A DNA stretch of 64,000 bases. Source: Acidimicrobiales bacterium. Lineage in GTDB: Bacteria > Actinomycetota > Acidimicrobiia > Acidimicrobiales > Aldehydirespiratoraceae. The notes beneath the pieces are model-generated. The model did no database searches. It saw only the letters and a program-made list of their open reading frames with translations, and was not told where the DNA came from. Position numbers and translations under genes: made by a program. Where the stretch lies: contig JAVJSI010000010.1 of the NCBI GenBank assembly GCA_040219515.1, positions 1-64,000 of the forward strand. The letters are read 5' to 3'. This document shows positions 34,506 through 42,997 of this stretch, piece after piece. How positions within the stretch are numbered: the stretch's first letter is position 1; each line of letters opens with the position of its first letter.

Positions 34506-35432
34506 ATGGCATTCGAAACGACGACGCACGACGTGATCGCCGGAGTCGACCTGCACGGCCCCGTGGCGGTGGTCACCGGCGCAACCACGGGCCTCGGTCG
34601 CGAGACGGCGCGTACCCTGGCCTCGGCCGGGGCCCATGTCGTCGTCTGTGGAAGGACGGCGGCGAAGTGCGAGGCGGCGATGGAGGCGATCGTCGAGGCC
34701 CATCCCGACGCATCGCTCGAGTTCGAGGCCTTCGACCTCGGCGATCTCGCGACCGTTCGCGTCGCCGCTGACGCGATCGCAGAGCGACACCCGTCGATCT
34801 CCATCCTGATCAACAACGCCGGTGTGATGTTCACGCCCGAGGGGCGAACCGCCGACGGGTTCGAGACCCAGTTCGGCACGAACCATCTCGGGCACTTCGT
34901 CTTCACCAATCACCTGCTGCCCTCGCTGCGAGCGGCGGCGCCGAGCAGGATCGTGAACCTCTCCAGCGCGGGCCACGGTATGAGCGACATCGTGTGGGAC
35001 GACCCGAACTTCGACGCCCGCCCCTACGACAAGTTCGAGGCCTACGGGCAGTCGAAGACGGCCAACATCTTGTTCACCGTCGGGCTCGAGGCCCGCGTCG
35101 CCACCGACGGCGTCCGGTCCAACGCAGTGCACCCCGGCATGATCATGACCGACCTGGCCCGCCACATGGACCAGCGGGACATGGAGGAACTCGGCGCCCG
35201 CGCCTCGAATCGGGCCGGGGAGGGCAGTGGCGGCGGACTTCCCCGGTTCAAGTCGATCGAGCAGGGCGCGGCCACCTCGGTCTTCGCTGCGGTGTCGCCG
35301 TCCCTCGAGGGAGTCGGTGGCCGCTACCTCGACGACGCCGATTTCGGTGACCCTGCGGCCTACGCGGTCGCCCCCGACGCGGCCGAGCGGCTGTGGACGA
35401 TGTCCGAGAGGCTCGTCGGCGAGACCTTCTGA
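34506..35432 (+). CDS. Short-chain dehydrogenase (retinol dehydrogenase-like SDR)
   Basis: 308 residues, longer than classical SDRs and close to the retinol-dehydrogenase/WWOX-like group. TGATTGLGRETARTLA, NNAGVM, NLSSAGHG and YGQSKTANILF (Tyr-x3-Lys) are present, with a PG motif in VHPGMIMTDL. An NADP(H)-dependent oxidoreductase on hydrophobic alcohols or ketones is likely. It is divergent from the fusion transporter operon and converges on a LuxR-type regulator with seven bases between the genes. The ATG lacks a clear ribosome site. Confidence 0.9.
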   Translation: MAFETTTHDVIAGVDLHGPVAVVTGATTGLGRETARTLASAGAHVVVCGRTAAKCEAAMEAIVEAHPDASLEFEAFDLGDLATVRVAADAIAERHPSISILINNAGVMFTPEGRTADGFETQFGTNHLGHFVFTNHLLPSLRAAAPSRIVNLSSAGHGMSDIVWDDPNFDARPYDKFEAYGQSKTANILFTVGLEARVATDGVRSNAVHPGMIMTDLARHMDQRDMEELGARASNRAGEGSGGGLPRFKSIEQGAATSVFAAVSPSLEGVGGRYLDDADFGDPAAYAVAPDAAERLWTMSERLVGETF

Positions 35433-35439
35433 GGTCCGC

Positions 35440-36477
35440 TCAGCCGAGCAGTCGACGGAGGGCGACCACCGCCGCGGTGCGACTGTCGACACCGAGTGAG
35501 CGAAAGACGCTCTCGAGGTGCTTCTTCACGGTTCCCTCGGCGACATCGAGGCTCCGGCCGAGTTGTGCGTTCGTGCCGCCGCTCTCCGCCAGCGCGATCG
35601 CGATCTCGGCCTGGCGTTGCGTGAGCCCCAGGTCGCGCAGCGGCGCGGTGTCCAGCTCCGTCGGTTCGATTCGTCGCACGGCGACCACCGTGGGACCGCA
35701 CACGACCGGGTGCACGACACAACGCCAGATGTCGCCGCCGATCACGACGTCGTGACTCGTCGCCGCCGCATCGTCCTCGTCGATCCCGTCGGTCCCCAGC
35801 AGCAGTGCGACGACTTCCTCGGGCATCCGTTCGCCCGCTCGCAACGGTGACGAGAGTTCGGCCGACGAAGTCGCCTCGATCACGCCGTCGGAACGCACGG
35901 TGACCACCGCCCAGCGATCGCGGTCGGCCTCGGCCGCCATCGCCCGAGACCGGTCGTCGTGCAGGACCATGCGGTGGTGCATGGCGAGGTGGCCCTCCAG
36001 CGAGTTGAGTACCTCGACGTCGCGGTCGCTGAACTCGCCCTCGTCCGGGGACCGGTTGAGGGCGTAGCCCACGGTGACGTCCGACGGCGAGGGCAGCGAC
36101 ATGACCATCTGGTAGCGGACCCCCATCGGCCGGTAGAACTCCCGGTACAACGTGGTCCCGATGATGTCGTCGTCGGCGTCACAGAACCGCTGGGCCCCGT
36201 GGCCGATGGGGCCACCCAGGTCGTCGATGAGTGGATGCTCGTGCATGTTGCGGTCGAAGGCGGGCTTGAGCCGAGCCATCAACGCCTCGTCGGGCACCGG
36301 CACCATGACGTACCGGAAGTCGCCCGTGGCCCAGGCGAGGTCGTTGAACGAGGCACTGGTGCAGTGGACGAGTCGGCGCAGCAGGGCGAGCACGTCGGCG
36401 AAGTCGGGCACCGGTGTCGCCACCAGGAGGTTGGCCGCGTCCAGCACGGCAAGAGTGTCGTCAGGATCGAGGGCCAC
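35440..36477 (-). CDS. LuxR-type (GerE HTH) transcriptional regulator with unknown sensor domain
   Basis: 345 residues. The C-terminal 65 residues are a GerE/LuxR helix-turn-helix (LGLTQRQAEIAIALAESGG; NAQLGRSLDVAEGTVKKHLESVFRSLGV). The N-terminal 230 residues look like a sensory domain of GAF-like or unrecognised type, with Cys/Trp-rich helices, and lack the response-regulator phosphorylation acids. The GTG start is nine bases after a TAGCGT box. An inverted repeat TACGTC-GAAT-GACGTA overlaps the spacer just upstream, consistent with autoregulation. It may control the SDR or the divergent lipoprotein gene. Confidence 0.85.
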   Translation of the reverse strand: MALDPDDTLAVLDAANLLVATPVPDFADVLALLRRLVHCTSASFNDLAWATGDFRYVMVPVPDEALMARLKPAFDRNMHEHPLIDDLGGPIGHGAQRFCDADDDIIGTTLYREFYRPMGVRYQMVMSLPSPSDVTVGYALNRSPDEGEFSDRDVEVLNSLEGHLAMHHRMVLHDDRSRAMAAEADRDRWAVVTVRSDGVIEATSSAELSSPLRAGERMPEEVVALLLGTDGIDEDDAAATSHDVVIGGDIWRCVVHPVVCGPTVVAVRRIEPTELDTAPLRDLGLTQRQAEIAIALAESGGTNAQLGRSLDVAEGTVKKHLESVFRSLGVDSRTAAVVALRRLLG

Positions 36478-36486
36478 GGTCCGCCG

Positions 36487-36510
36487 ACGCTATCTACGTC
36501 GAATGACGTA
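36487..36510 (-). promoter_or_regulatory. -10 box TAGCGT and adjacent operator-like palindrome
   Basis: TAGCGT (36487-36492, minus strand) lies nine bases before the GTG of the LuxR-type gene. Directly upstream, TACGTC and GACGTA (36495-36500 and 36505-36510) form a perfect six-base inverted repeat around GAAT, where a regulator would contact RNA polymerase. Confidence 0.5.
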
Positions 36511-36602
36511 TGGCGAAACCCCTTCGAGCTGTCGAACATGATGGCGGGCCGCGAGTGTCCCGGCGCTGCGTCGCCGGGTCTTGCCGATGATCGAGGTGGC
36601 CA

Positions 36603-37697
36603 GTGAAACGAACGAACCGAAGCCCGCTCCTGGTGATCGCCGTCGCGGCGGCGCTCTGCGTTGCCGCAGCCTCGTGTGGCGATTCGTCCGACGAGCCGTC
36701 GGGCGCGCCGCCGATCGATACGTCCACCGATGGGGGCGAGACCGACACGACACTCGATGCGCCGCCGGATACCACCGACGGCGGGAGCGACGCCGACCCG
36801 ACCGAGGCCGCGGATGTACTCGCTCCGGTCGCCACTTTCCCCATCGACGACGGCGAACTGATCAACTCGTTGGCCGTCTCCCCCGACGGCGCGACGATCG
36901 CCGTGTCGTTGCAGGAAGCCCTCGGCGAGCCCGTGACGATTCGGCTCTACGACGCCCTGACGGGTGAGGCCGGCGCGGAGACAACGTTCGATGCGATCGG
37001 CATTCGCCCGCTCTACTGGATGGCCGACAATCGTGTGGTGGCCGTCGACGAGGTCGACCTGCTCTGGCACAGCTTCGACGGCGAAACGCTCGACGAGTTC
37101 CCGGCCCAGCCCTTCGAGTACGACTGTCGGTCGACCGAAGTCGATCTGATCGCCGGCTACGCCTACTCGATCGTCGAGAACGAGAGCGCTGTGTGCCGGA
37201 CCGATCCCGACACCGGTGAGATGGTGCGCACCGCCCCCGGCACCGTGACCGACGTCGAGTCGATCTGGGCTCGACCCGGGACCGGCGAGGTTCTGGTGGC
37301 GCACTACCCCGATCCCGACGGTCCACTCGAACTTCTCGCCCTCGATGGTGCCGAAATGGCCGCCGGCGAATCGACCGCCCTGGCCTTCGGCGACCAGGTG
37401 CGAGCGGTCGGCGCGACGACCTGGGTCGACTACTTCGAGCCGCGCGAGTCACTTCTGCAGCCAGGGTCCCTGCCCGCACCCGACATCCGCGACACGTTGT
37501 GGGAGAGCACGGCCGGCACGTACTTCGTCTCGGGCAACGGCAACGACGACAGCATCTACATCGACGCCGCCGACGGCACTGTGGTCGGCACCACGGCTGC
37601 CGCATGGAACCCCGCCCTCTTCCTCGGCTGGTCGGCCGACGACTCGGTCATGCTCCGGCTCGGTCTCGACTATCAGATCGAGCGCTACGAGTTCTGA
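36603..37697 (+). CDS. Lipoprotein with beta-propeller-like repeats, unknown function
   Basis: 364 residues. A lipoprotein signal ends in AAASC with Cys25, followed by a Thr/Asp/Gly-rich linker to about 75. The rest shows repeated strands of the WD40/YVTN type (LAVSPDGATIAVSLQ; RLYDALTGE; LGWSADDSVMLRL), so a propeller fold on the outer face of the membrane is likely. I do not recognise a family. GTG start at 36603 after GAGGTGG. It is divergent from the LuxR-type gene and its last 13 bases overlap the converging nitroreductase gene. Confidence 0.8.
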   Translation: MKRTNRSPLLVIAVAAALCVAAASCGDSSDEPSGAPPIDTSTDGGETDTTLDAPPDTTDGGSDADPTEAADVLAPVATFPIDDGELINSLAVSPDGATIAVSLQEALGEPVTIRLYDALTGEAGAETTFDAIGIRPLYWMADNRVVAVDEVDLLWHSFDGETLDEFPAQPFEYDCRSTEVDLIAGYAYSIVENESAVCRTDPDTGEMVRTAPGTVTDVESIWARPGTGEVLVAHYPDPDGPLELLALDGAEMAAGESTALAFGDQVRAVGATTWVDYFEPRESLLQPGSLPAPDIRDTLWESTAGTYFVSGNGNDDSIYIDAADGTVVGTTAAAWNPALFLGWSADDSVMLRLGLDYQIERYEF

Positions 37698-38425
37698 GCA
37701 TCGGGGGCGCTCGGCGGACCCGCTCGGGTGTGCCGGGTGCCGGCGGGGTCGACGGCCCAATCGGCCGGGGAGCCCCACACCCCTTCGTAGACGAGCTCGG
37801 ACAGCGGCACCCGACGAACGGGTCCGTGTGACCCCTCGGGCCTGCCCAGGGTGATCGTGGCGGCGATCGTCGCGTCGTCCGGAAGCTCGAGCAGCGCGGC
37901 GAGTTCGTCGTGCACGTGGGCGTGCCACATCGTGAGCACCCCGCCGTAGCCGAGTCCTCGTGCCGCGAGGAGCAGGTTCTGGCACGCGGGGTAGATCGAT
38001 GCGCCCTCGGTCGGGTTCGGTGGACGGACCCGGACCAGGCAGGGCAGCACGAGCACGGGGACCCGGTCGATCTCGTCGACGTAGCGCTCCATCGAGCGGG
38101 CCATACGAGCCTTGGGGGAGTCCGGGTCGTTGCCCGATCCGCGGTCGTACCCTTCGCGGGCTCGTTTGGCCGCCCACACGGTGCGGGCGCCCTGACCGAT
38201 GAGGGCCTTCGCTTCGGCCGCGACCGGACCGTCTCGCAACACGATGAACCGGAACGGTTGCCGATTGGATCCGCTGGGCGCCCGGGTGGCCGCGAAGAGC
38301 ATGTCCCGCAGCACCGAGTCGGGGACCGGATCGTCGGTGTAGCGCCGGATCGACCGGGTGGTCGTGAGCCCTTCGAGCAGTCCGACGGTGTCGGCGGCGA
38401 CCGGACGGTCGCGTGGCGAGGTCAC
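37685..38425 (-). CDS. Nitroreductase family protein
   Basis: 246 residues. The N-terminal RSIRRYTDDPVP and ATRAPSGSNRQPFRFIV segments bind FMN in nitroreductase-fold proteins, and the later LLLAARGLGYGGVLTMW segment completes the site. It reduces nitro, quinone or related groups with NAD(P)H. The GTG start overlaps the stop of the phosphotriesterase-like gene (GTGA), making a two-gene operon. Some members of this family are F420- or FMN-dependent and dehalogenate or cleave rings, so the reaction is open. Confidence 0.9.
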   Translation of the reverse strand: MTSPRDRPVAADTVGLLEGLTTTRSIRRYTDDPVPDSVLRDMLFAATRAPSGSNRQPFRFIVLRDGPVAAEAKALIGQGARTVWAAKRAREGYDRGSGNDPDSPKARMARSMERYVDEIDRVPVLVLPCLVRVRPPNPTEGASIYPACQNLLLAARGLGYGGVLTMWHAHVHDELAALLELPDDATIAATITLGRPEGSHGPVRRVPLSELVYEGVWGSPADWAVDPAGTRHTRAGPPSAPDAQNS

Positions 38426-39450
38426 GCGCCGTCCGGCGGGGAGGACTGAAGCGACGCGCCGTCTCTGCTGAGACCCACGCCTTCGAAGAAGTGTCGCGGG
38501 TTGTCGTGGGTGAGTCGGTGGATGTCGTCGTCGCCCACGCCGAGGTCGGTCAGCTTCGGGACGATCTCCTCGTCGAATCGGGTGGGCACGAACTGCTCGG
38601 CGATGCGGGAGCGCAGGGCGACCGGCCACGGGTTGCCCTTCCAGCACCAGACCGAATCGTGTGACACCACGATCCGGTCGCCGGCGCCGGCCGCGACGAG
38701 ACGGGCGAGGGCCGCGGCGCGGTCGTCGTCGGCGACGGTGGGGATGCCGAATCGGTCGAACCCGAGATAGCTACCGCCGCCCGCGATGCGCAGGTGGTAG
38801 TCGGTGTCGGTCGACCCGCAGGAGTGACCGATGACGATGCGACGGGCCGGTACGCCGGCCTCGACCAGCACCGTCTGTTGGAGGTCGCCGAGGGTGCCGT
38901 CCTCGGTGTGGGTGGTGACCGGAACCCCGGTTGCCACCGATGCCCGTGCGGCGGCGGCGAACACGGCGGACTCGTGCGTCGTGATCGAGCCGAGGCCCGT
39001 GCCGACCTTGATGATGCCGGGGCGAACGCCTGTCGTCCCGATGCCCTCGGTCAACTCGGCGATGAAGAGGTCGGTCATCACCGCGCTGATGTCCTCGAAG
39101 CGGGCTCGGAAACCCCAGTGCGCGTGGCCGCCCTCGTGCTCCTTGTAGAGCCCGGTCGCGCAGATGATGTTGAATCCGGTGGCCTCGGCGACGGCGACCA
39201 TCAACTCGATGTCGCGGCCGAGGTCGTTGGGGCACGGGTCGATCATCGAGGAGTAGCCGAGCGCCTTGAGTCGCTCGACATGGTCCACGCAGACCCGTGT
39301 CGCCTCGGCTCGGTCGAACGGCTCGTCGGTGGCCGACTCCCATCCCGGGTAGCCGATGGCGAGGTGTTCGTGCATCAGGGTACGGCCGAGTTCGTGCGGG
39401 GCGATCGGCCCGGTCACGGTCTGGATGGTGGGTGGCGGCGCTGCGCTCAT
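38422..39450 (-). CDS. Phosphotriesterase-like metal hydrolase (PTE family)
   Basis: 342 residues. All six metal ligands of the binuclear site can be placed: His27 and His29 (MHEH), bridging Lys148 (IIKVGTG), His181 (THTEDG), His209 (IGHSCGS) and Asp265 (SHDSVW). Family members hydrolyse phosphotriesters, lactones or amides. The rest of the barrel is of normal length. Coupled to a nitroreductase gene, which suggests a shared xenobiotic-like or lactone substrate. ATG at 39448-39450, seven bases after a TACCGT -10 box on this strand. Confidence 0.92.
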   Translation of the reverse strand: MSAAPPPTIQTVTGPIAPHELGRTLMHEHLAIGYPGWESATDEPFDRAEATRVCVDHVERLKALGYSSMIDPCPNDLGRDIELMVAVAEATGFNIICATGLYKEHEGGHAHWGFRARFEDISAVMTDLFIAELTEGIGTTGVRPGIIKVGTGLGSITTHESAVFAAAARASVATGVPVTTHTEDGTLGDLQQTVLVEAGVPARRIVIGHSCGSTDTDYHLRIAGGGSYLGFDRFGIPTVADDDRAAALARLVAAGAGDRIVVSHDSVWCWKGNPWPVALRSRIAEQFVPTRFDEEIVPKLTDLGVGDDDIHRLTHDNPRHFFEGVGLSRDGASLQSSPPDGA

Positions 39451-39457
39451 GAGGGTC

Positions 39458-39463
39458 ACGGTA
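39458..39463 (-). promoter_or_regulatory. -10 box TACCGT of the phosphotriesterase operon
   Basis: TACCGT on the minus strand, seven bases before the ATG; leaderless pattern. Confidence 0.5.
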
Positions 39464-39473
39464 GGCGAACCAT

Positions 39474-39479
39474 TAACCT
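39474..39479 (+). promoter_or_regulatory. -10 box TAACCT of the kinase-like gene
   Basis: TAACCT eight bases before the GTG at 39488. It supports this start over an ATG at 39449, which would overlap the neighbour's start codon. Confidence 0.5.
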
Positions 39480-39487
39480 TCGCACTC

Positions 39488-40657
39488 GTGCCGACCTTCA
39501 TCCCTTCCTCGCCGGCCGACATCACGCCCGAGTGGGTCACCGAGACGATGCGATCCGCCGGCGTTCTCCCCGCCGGAGAAGTGACGGCGGTCGTGGTCTC
39601 CGATCTGGGCGGCGGCGGCACCGGATTCACCGGCGACACGGTGAGGGTGACGCTGAACTACGACGGGGACGGCGAAGGGCCGGCGTCGGTGATCGCGAAG
39701 TTCCCGACGAGTGACCGTCAGACCCGGGGGATGCTCGAGCAGTTCGACGCCTATGCCCGTGAGATCCGGTTCTACCGACACTTCGCGCACCGGATGCCCT
39801 GTCCGGTGCCGGGTTTTCTCGGCGCCGATTTCGACGAGAAGGGGGCCCGCAGCACCGGTCCCCGCATGTCGAAGCTCATCGACGCGTTGCCCGATCGAGT
39901 GCAGCTCGCGGTCACCTACGACGTCACGAAATTCATGCGGGCCACCACCCGTCGCTACGCGCTGCTGATCGAGGATCTCGGCGCGGCGACCACGGTCCAC
40001 GACATGACGGAGCCGCCGAGCGTCGATGGTGTGCGCCGGGCCCTCGAGACACTGGCCGCGGTGCACGCCGAGTTCTGGGACGACCCGTCCCTCGCCGGCG
40101 ACCCGGCCTTTCGACCGATCCTCACGACCACGCCCGGCCTCTACCGCACGGTCGGTCACAAGCGCTGTCTGCCGATGGCACAGACTCGGTGGCGCGACTG
40201 GCTCACCGACGAACAGGTCGGGTTGATACGCGAGTCACTCGACCGTTTCGCCGAGGATGTCGCGATCATCAACGAGCCACTCACGCTCATCCACGGCGAC
40301 CCTCGCTCCGACAACATCTTGTTCCGCGACGACGGTCAGCCGGTGTTGCTCGACTGGGCGCTCACGGGCAATGCCCACCCGGGATTCGACGTCGGCTATC
40401 TGCTGTCGAGCTGTCTCACCGTCGAGCAGGCCGACGATCGCAACGGCCTCGTCGCCGACTACGAAGCCGCGCTCGCCGGTCAGGGTGTGACGACCGATGG
40501 ACGACAACTCCGCACCGTGATCGACTCGACCTATCGGGCGCTGGCGGTGCAGCAGCTGATGAGCATCGTGGTGCTCAACAACGAGAGCTACGGCGACGCC
40601 GGCATCTACGACCTGTGGATGCCCAGGCTTCTCGCCGGTCTCGCCACCGACTGGTAG
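39488..40657 (+). CDS. Aminoglycoside-phosphotransferase-like (kinase-fold) protein
   Basis: 389 residues. The kinase-like fold is shown by LIHGDPRSDNILF (catalytic loop from His269, Asp271, Asn276) and the metal-binding LLDWAL. The N-terminal lobe has a Gly-rich loop (LGGGGTGFTGDTVRV) and a VIAKFP lysine. Such proteins near fatty-acid or steroid degradation genes are the ACAD10-type kinase relatives, but the substrate is unknown, and this is not evidence of drug resistance. The GTG start follows a TAACCT box by eight bases. It converges with the SnoaL-like gene, 18 bases apart. Confidence 0.85.
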   Translation: MPTFIPSSPADITPEWVTETMRSAGVLPAGEVTAVVVSDLGGGGTGFTGDTVRVTLNYDGDGEGPASVIAKFPTSDRQTRGMLEQFDAYAREIRFYRHFAHRMPCPVPGFLGADFDEKGARSTGPRMSKLIDALPDRVQLAVTYDVTKFMRATTRRYALLIEDLGAATTVHDMTEPPSVDGVRRALETLAAVHAEFWDDPSLAGDPAFRPILTTTPGLYRTVGHKRCLPMAQTRWRDWLTDEQVGLIRESLDRFAEDVAIINEPLTLIHGDPRSDNILFRDDGQPVLLDWALTGNAHPGFDVGYLLSSCLTVEQADDRNGLVADYEAALAGQGVTTDGRQLRTVIDSTYRALAVQQLMSIVVLNNESYGDAGIYDLWMPRLLAGLATDW

Positions 40658-40675
40658 TCGTCCCGCCCGTCCGGA

Positions 40676-41185
40676 TCAGCCGATGTCGCGGAGCCCGATC
40701 TCGGGCAGCGGGAACACGGTGAGGTCGTCGGTCTCGTCACCGACGTTGGTGCGGGCGTAGGACTGGTAGCGGCGCCGGGCGAACCACCAGCGGCCGTCGT
40801 CGTCTCGATCGAACCGATCGTGGTACACGCCGTAGACGTCGGCCCGGGTGCCGCCGGCGATGAACTGGCGGGCCTCCTGCATGTACATGCGCGCTCCCGC
40901 CTCGCCGGCGGCTGCGTCGATCTCCATCACCGTGTTGAGGATGACGAACTCGAAGAAGTCGAACTGCCGGAGTTGGTCGCCGATGAAGTCACCGATGGCC
41001 TGCGGTCCGTCGAAGTCGATGGCTCGGTCGATGACATCGACCGTGACGACGCAGTCCGGTCGCATGATCTCGTGGAGTTCGGGCCAGTCGCGTCGTGTGA
41101 CGATGTCGGCGTAGCGGTTCTGGAGTCGCCGGATCGCCGTGTAGGCGATCATCTCGGCCACGTCGTTCTCGTGCGGGGTCGGCAT
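40676..41185 (-). CDS. SnoaL-like / NTF2-fold protein
   Basis: 169 residues of the NTF2-like cone fold. Typical segments are IRRLQNRYADIVTRRDWPELHEIM with the conserved Tyr/Asp pattern, FVILNTVMEID and WWFARRRYQSYAR near the end. Family members include polyketide cyclases and limonene-epoxide-hydrolase or aromatic-ring-dioxygenase small-subunit types; the function here is not known. The start is seven bases from a TACCGT -10 box shared back to back with the divergent oxidoreductase gene. Confidence 0.82.
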   Translation of the reverse strand: MPTPHENDVAEMIAYTAIRRLQNRYADIVTRRDWPELHEIMRPDCVVTVDVIDRAIDFDGPQAIGDFIGDQLRQFDFFEFVILNTVMEIDAAAGEAGARMYMQEARQFIAGGTRADVYGVYHDRFDRDDDGRWWFARRRYQSYARTNVGDETDDLTVFPLPEIGLRDIG

Positions 41186-41191
41186 GGGCCG

Positions 41192-41198
41192 TACGGTA
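41192..41198. promoter_or_regulatory. Overlapping back-to-back -10 boxes
   Basis: TACGGT (41192-41197, plus) and TACCGT (41193-41198, minus) overlap by five bases and lie nine and seven bases from divergent start codons that are only 21 bases apart. RNA polymerase could bind in only one direction at a time. Confidence 0.55.
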
Positions 41199-41206
41199 GG
41201 CCGCCC

Positions 41207-42130
41207 ATGCGGATCGGTATCAATTACTCCAACACCACCATGATCGACTCGCTCGAGCCGGTGCTCGAGTCGGCCCGGCAGTGCGACGCCGACGGGTTCG
41301 CGCACTGGTGGCTTCCCCAGGCCGGCTATCTCGATGCCCTCACGATCTTCGGCGCCGTCGCCGAGGCCGCGCCGCGGATCGAGATGGGCACGGCGGTCAT
41401 CCCGACCTGGCTCTACCCGCCGCACACGCTCGCCGCGAAGGCACTCACCACTGTCGCCCTCATCGGCGACCGGCTGACCCTGGGCGTCGGCCTCTCCCAT
41501 CAGGCGGTGGTCGAGAAACGACTGCGGATGACGTGGGCGAAGCCGATTCGCCATGCGATCGACTACCTGTCCGTCCTCGGGGCGATGCTCGACGACGGCC
41601 AGGTCGACTACGACGGCGAGATCCACGCAGCCAACGGTCGCTACGCGATGTTCACCGAGCACCGACCGTCGGTACTGCTCGGTGCGCTGGGTCCACAGAT
41701 GTTGGGCGTCGCCGGGCGGCAGACCGACGGCACGATCACCTGGCTCACCGGACCTCGCACGATCCGCGACCACATCGCGCCGACCCTGCGGGCCGCGGCC
41801 GAGAAGGCGGAGCGACCCGCGCCGCGCATCGTGGCGAGCCTGATCGTCACCGTCACCGACGACGAGCAGGGCGTGCGGGAACGCCACGCAACGAACCTGG
41901 CCGGCTACGGGTCGCTGCCCACGTACCGCGCCATGCTCGACCGAGAGGGAGTGGAGGACCCCGGCCAGGTCTGCCTCGTCGGCGACGAGTCGTCGGTCCG
42001 TGAGCAACTCGCGGTCGTCGCCGCCGCCGGCGCCACCGACTTCGCTGCGGTCGAGGTCGGTACCAACCCCGAAGAGAAACAACGGACGAGGGCACTGCTC
42101 AAGGCGGTCGCCTCGGAAGGAGCCCCATGA
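41207..42130 (+). CDS. LLM-class (luciferase-like) oxidoreductase
   Basis: 307 residues. MRIGINYSNTT start strand, FAHWWLPQAGYLDAL, RIEMGTAVIPTW, RLTLGVGLSHQAVVEKRL and VLLGALGPQMLGVAG are the expected barrel segments of the F420/FMN-dependent luciferase-like group. It is coupled to the following SDR by a four-base overlap (ATGA), so the two enzymes likely act in sequence on one compound. It belongs to a group with few characterised members and the reaction is unknown. Confidence 0.87.
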   Translation: MRIGINYSNTTMIDSLEPVLESARQCDADGFAHWWLPQAGYLDALTIFGAVAEAAPRIEMGTAVIPTWLYPPHTLAAKALTTVALIGDRLTLGVGLSHQAVVEKRLRMTWAKPIRHAIDYLSVLGAMLDDGQVDYDGEIHAANGRYAMFTEHRPSVLLGALGPQMLGVAGRQTDGTITWLTGPRTIRDHIAPTLRAAAEKAERPAPRIVASLIVTVTDDEQGVRERHATNLAGYGSLPTYRAMLDREGVEDPGQVCLVGDESSVREQLAVVAAAGATDFAAVEVGTNPEEKQRTRALLKAVASEGAP

Positions 42131-42984
42131 CCAGCCAGACACCCGCGCAGGTCCCGCCCATCGAGGACTGGAACCGGCTCCTCGACGGGCGGGTCGCCGT
42201 CGTGACCGGTGGCGGCGACGGCATCGGTGGTGCGATCAGCCGGCTCTTCGCCGAGCACGGTGCCATCGTCGAGGTCGCGGAGATCGACCCGGCCCGGGCC
42301 GAACAGGCGGTGGCCGACATCACCGGGGCCGGTGGCACGGCGCGGGCCCACGTCGTGGACGTCCGCCGCATGGACGACGTGCAACGCCTTCGTGATGCCG
42401 TGCTCGCCGACCACCCGGCCCCCGACGTGCTGGTCAACAACGTGGGCGACTATCGCCCCATCCTGCGCTTCCATGACTCGACGCCCGAGTCGTGGAACGA
42501 GATGTACGAGGTCAACTTCCTGCACGCGGTGCAGGTCACCCAGGCCTTTCTCCCGTCGATGATCGCCAACGGTGGCGCGTCGATCGTCAACCTTCACTCG
42601 GTCGAGGGAATGCGGGGCTATCCGGGTGACCCGGTCTATGGCGCGATGAAGGCGGCCATGGCGCACTTCACGACCTGCCTGGCGGCCGGCTACGGCCGCA
42701 AGGGGATTCGGGCCAACGGCATCGGACCCGACGTCACCCAGACACCACAGGTCGACTACCTCACCGGCTACGAGGATGCCGACGACCTGTGGGAATCGTG
42801 GGCGCCGGTCGGCCGGCTCGGGTGGCCCGACGACCCGGCGCGCGTCGCGCTGTTCCTGGCCAGCGACATGTCGTCGTTCGTCACCGGCCACAACATCCCG
42901 GTCGACGGCGGCACGAAGGCCGGTGGTGGCTGGTTCTACAGCCCGACGGCCAAGCGGTTCGTCAATCGTCCGAAGACGCTCTGA
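42127..42984 (+). CDS. Short-chain dehydrogenase/reductase (SDR)
   Basis: 285 residues. TGGGDGIGGAISRLFAE (cofactor loop), NNVG, catalytic Ser in NLHSVEGM, YGAMKAAMAHF (Tyr-x3-Lys) and a C-terminal PVDGGTKAGGGW. Asp in EVAEIDPARAEQ after beta-2 suggests NAD(H). Longer C-terminus (SPTAKRFVNRPKTL) than classical SDRs. Coupled to the LLM oxidoreductase; converges with another SDR after 13 bases. Confidence 0.9.
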   Translation: MTSQTPAQVPPIEDWNRLLDGRVAVVTGGGDGIGGAISRLFAEHGAIVEVAEIDPARAEQAVADITGAGGTARAHVVDVRRMDDVQRLRDAVLADHPAPDVLVNNVGDYRPILRFHDSTPESWNEMYEVNFLHAVQVTQAFLPSMIANGGASIVNLHSVEGMRGYPGDPVYGAMKAAMAHFTTCLAAGYGRKGIRANGIGPDVTQTPQVDYLTGYEDADDLWESWAPVGRLGWPDDPARVALFLASDMSSFVTGHNIPVDGGTKAGGGWFYSPTAKRFVNRPKTL

Positions 42985-42997
42985 GCGAGCCGGGTCC

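Noticed and set aside
39488-40657. Antibiotic resistance gene
   Set aside because: The kinase fold is shared with many small-molecule kinases linked to acyl-CoA metabolism; nothing identifies an aminoglycoside as substrate.
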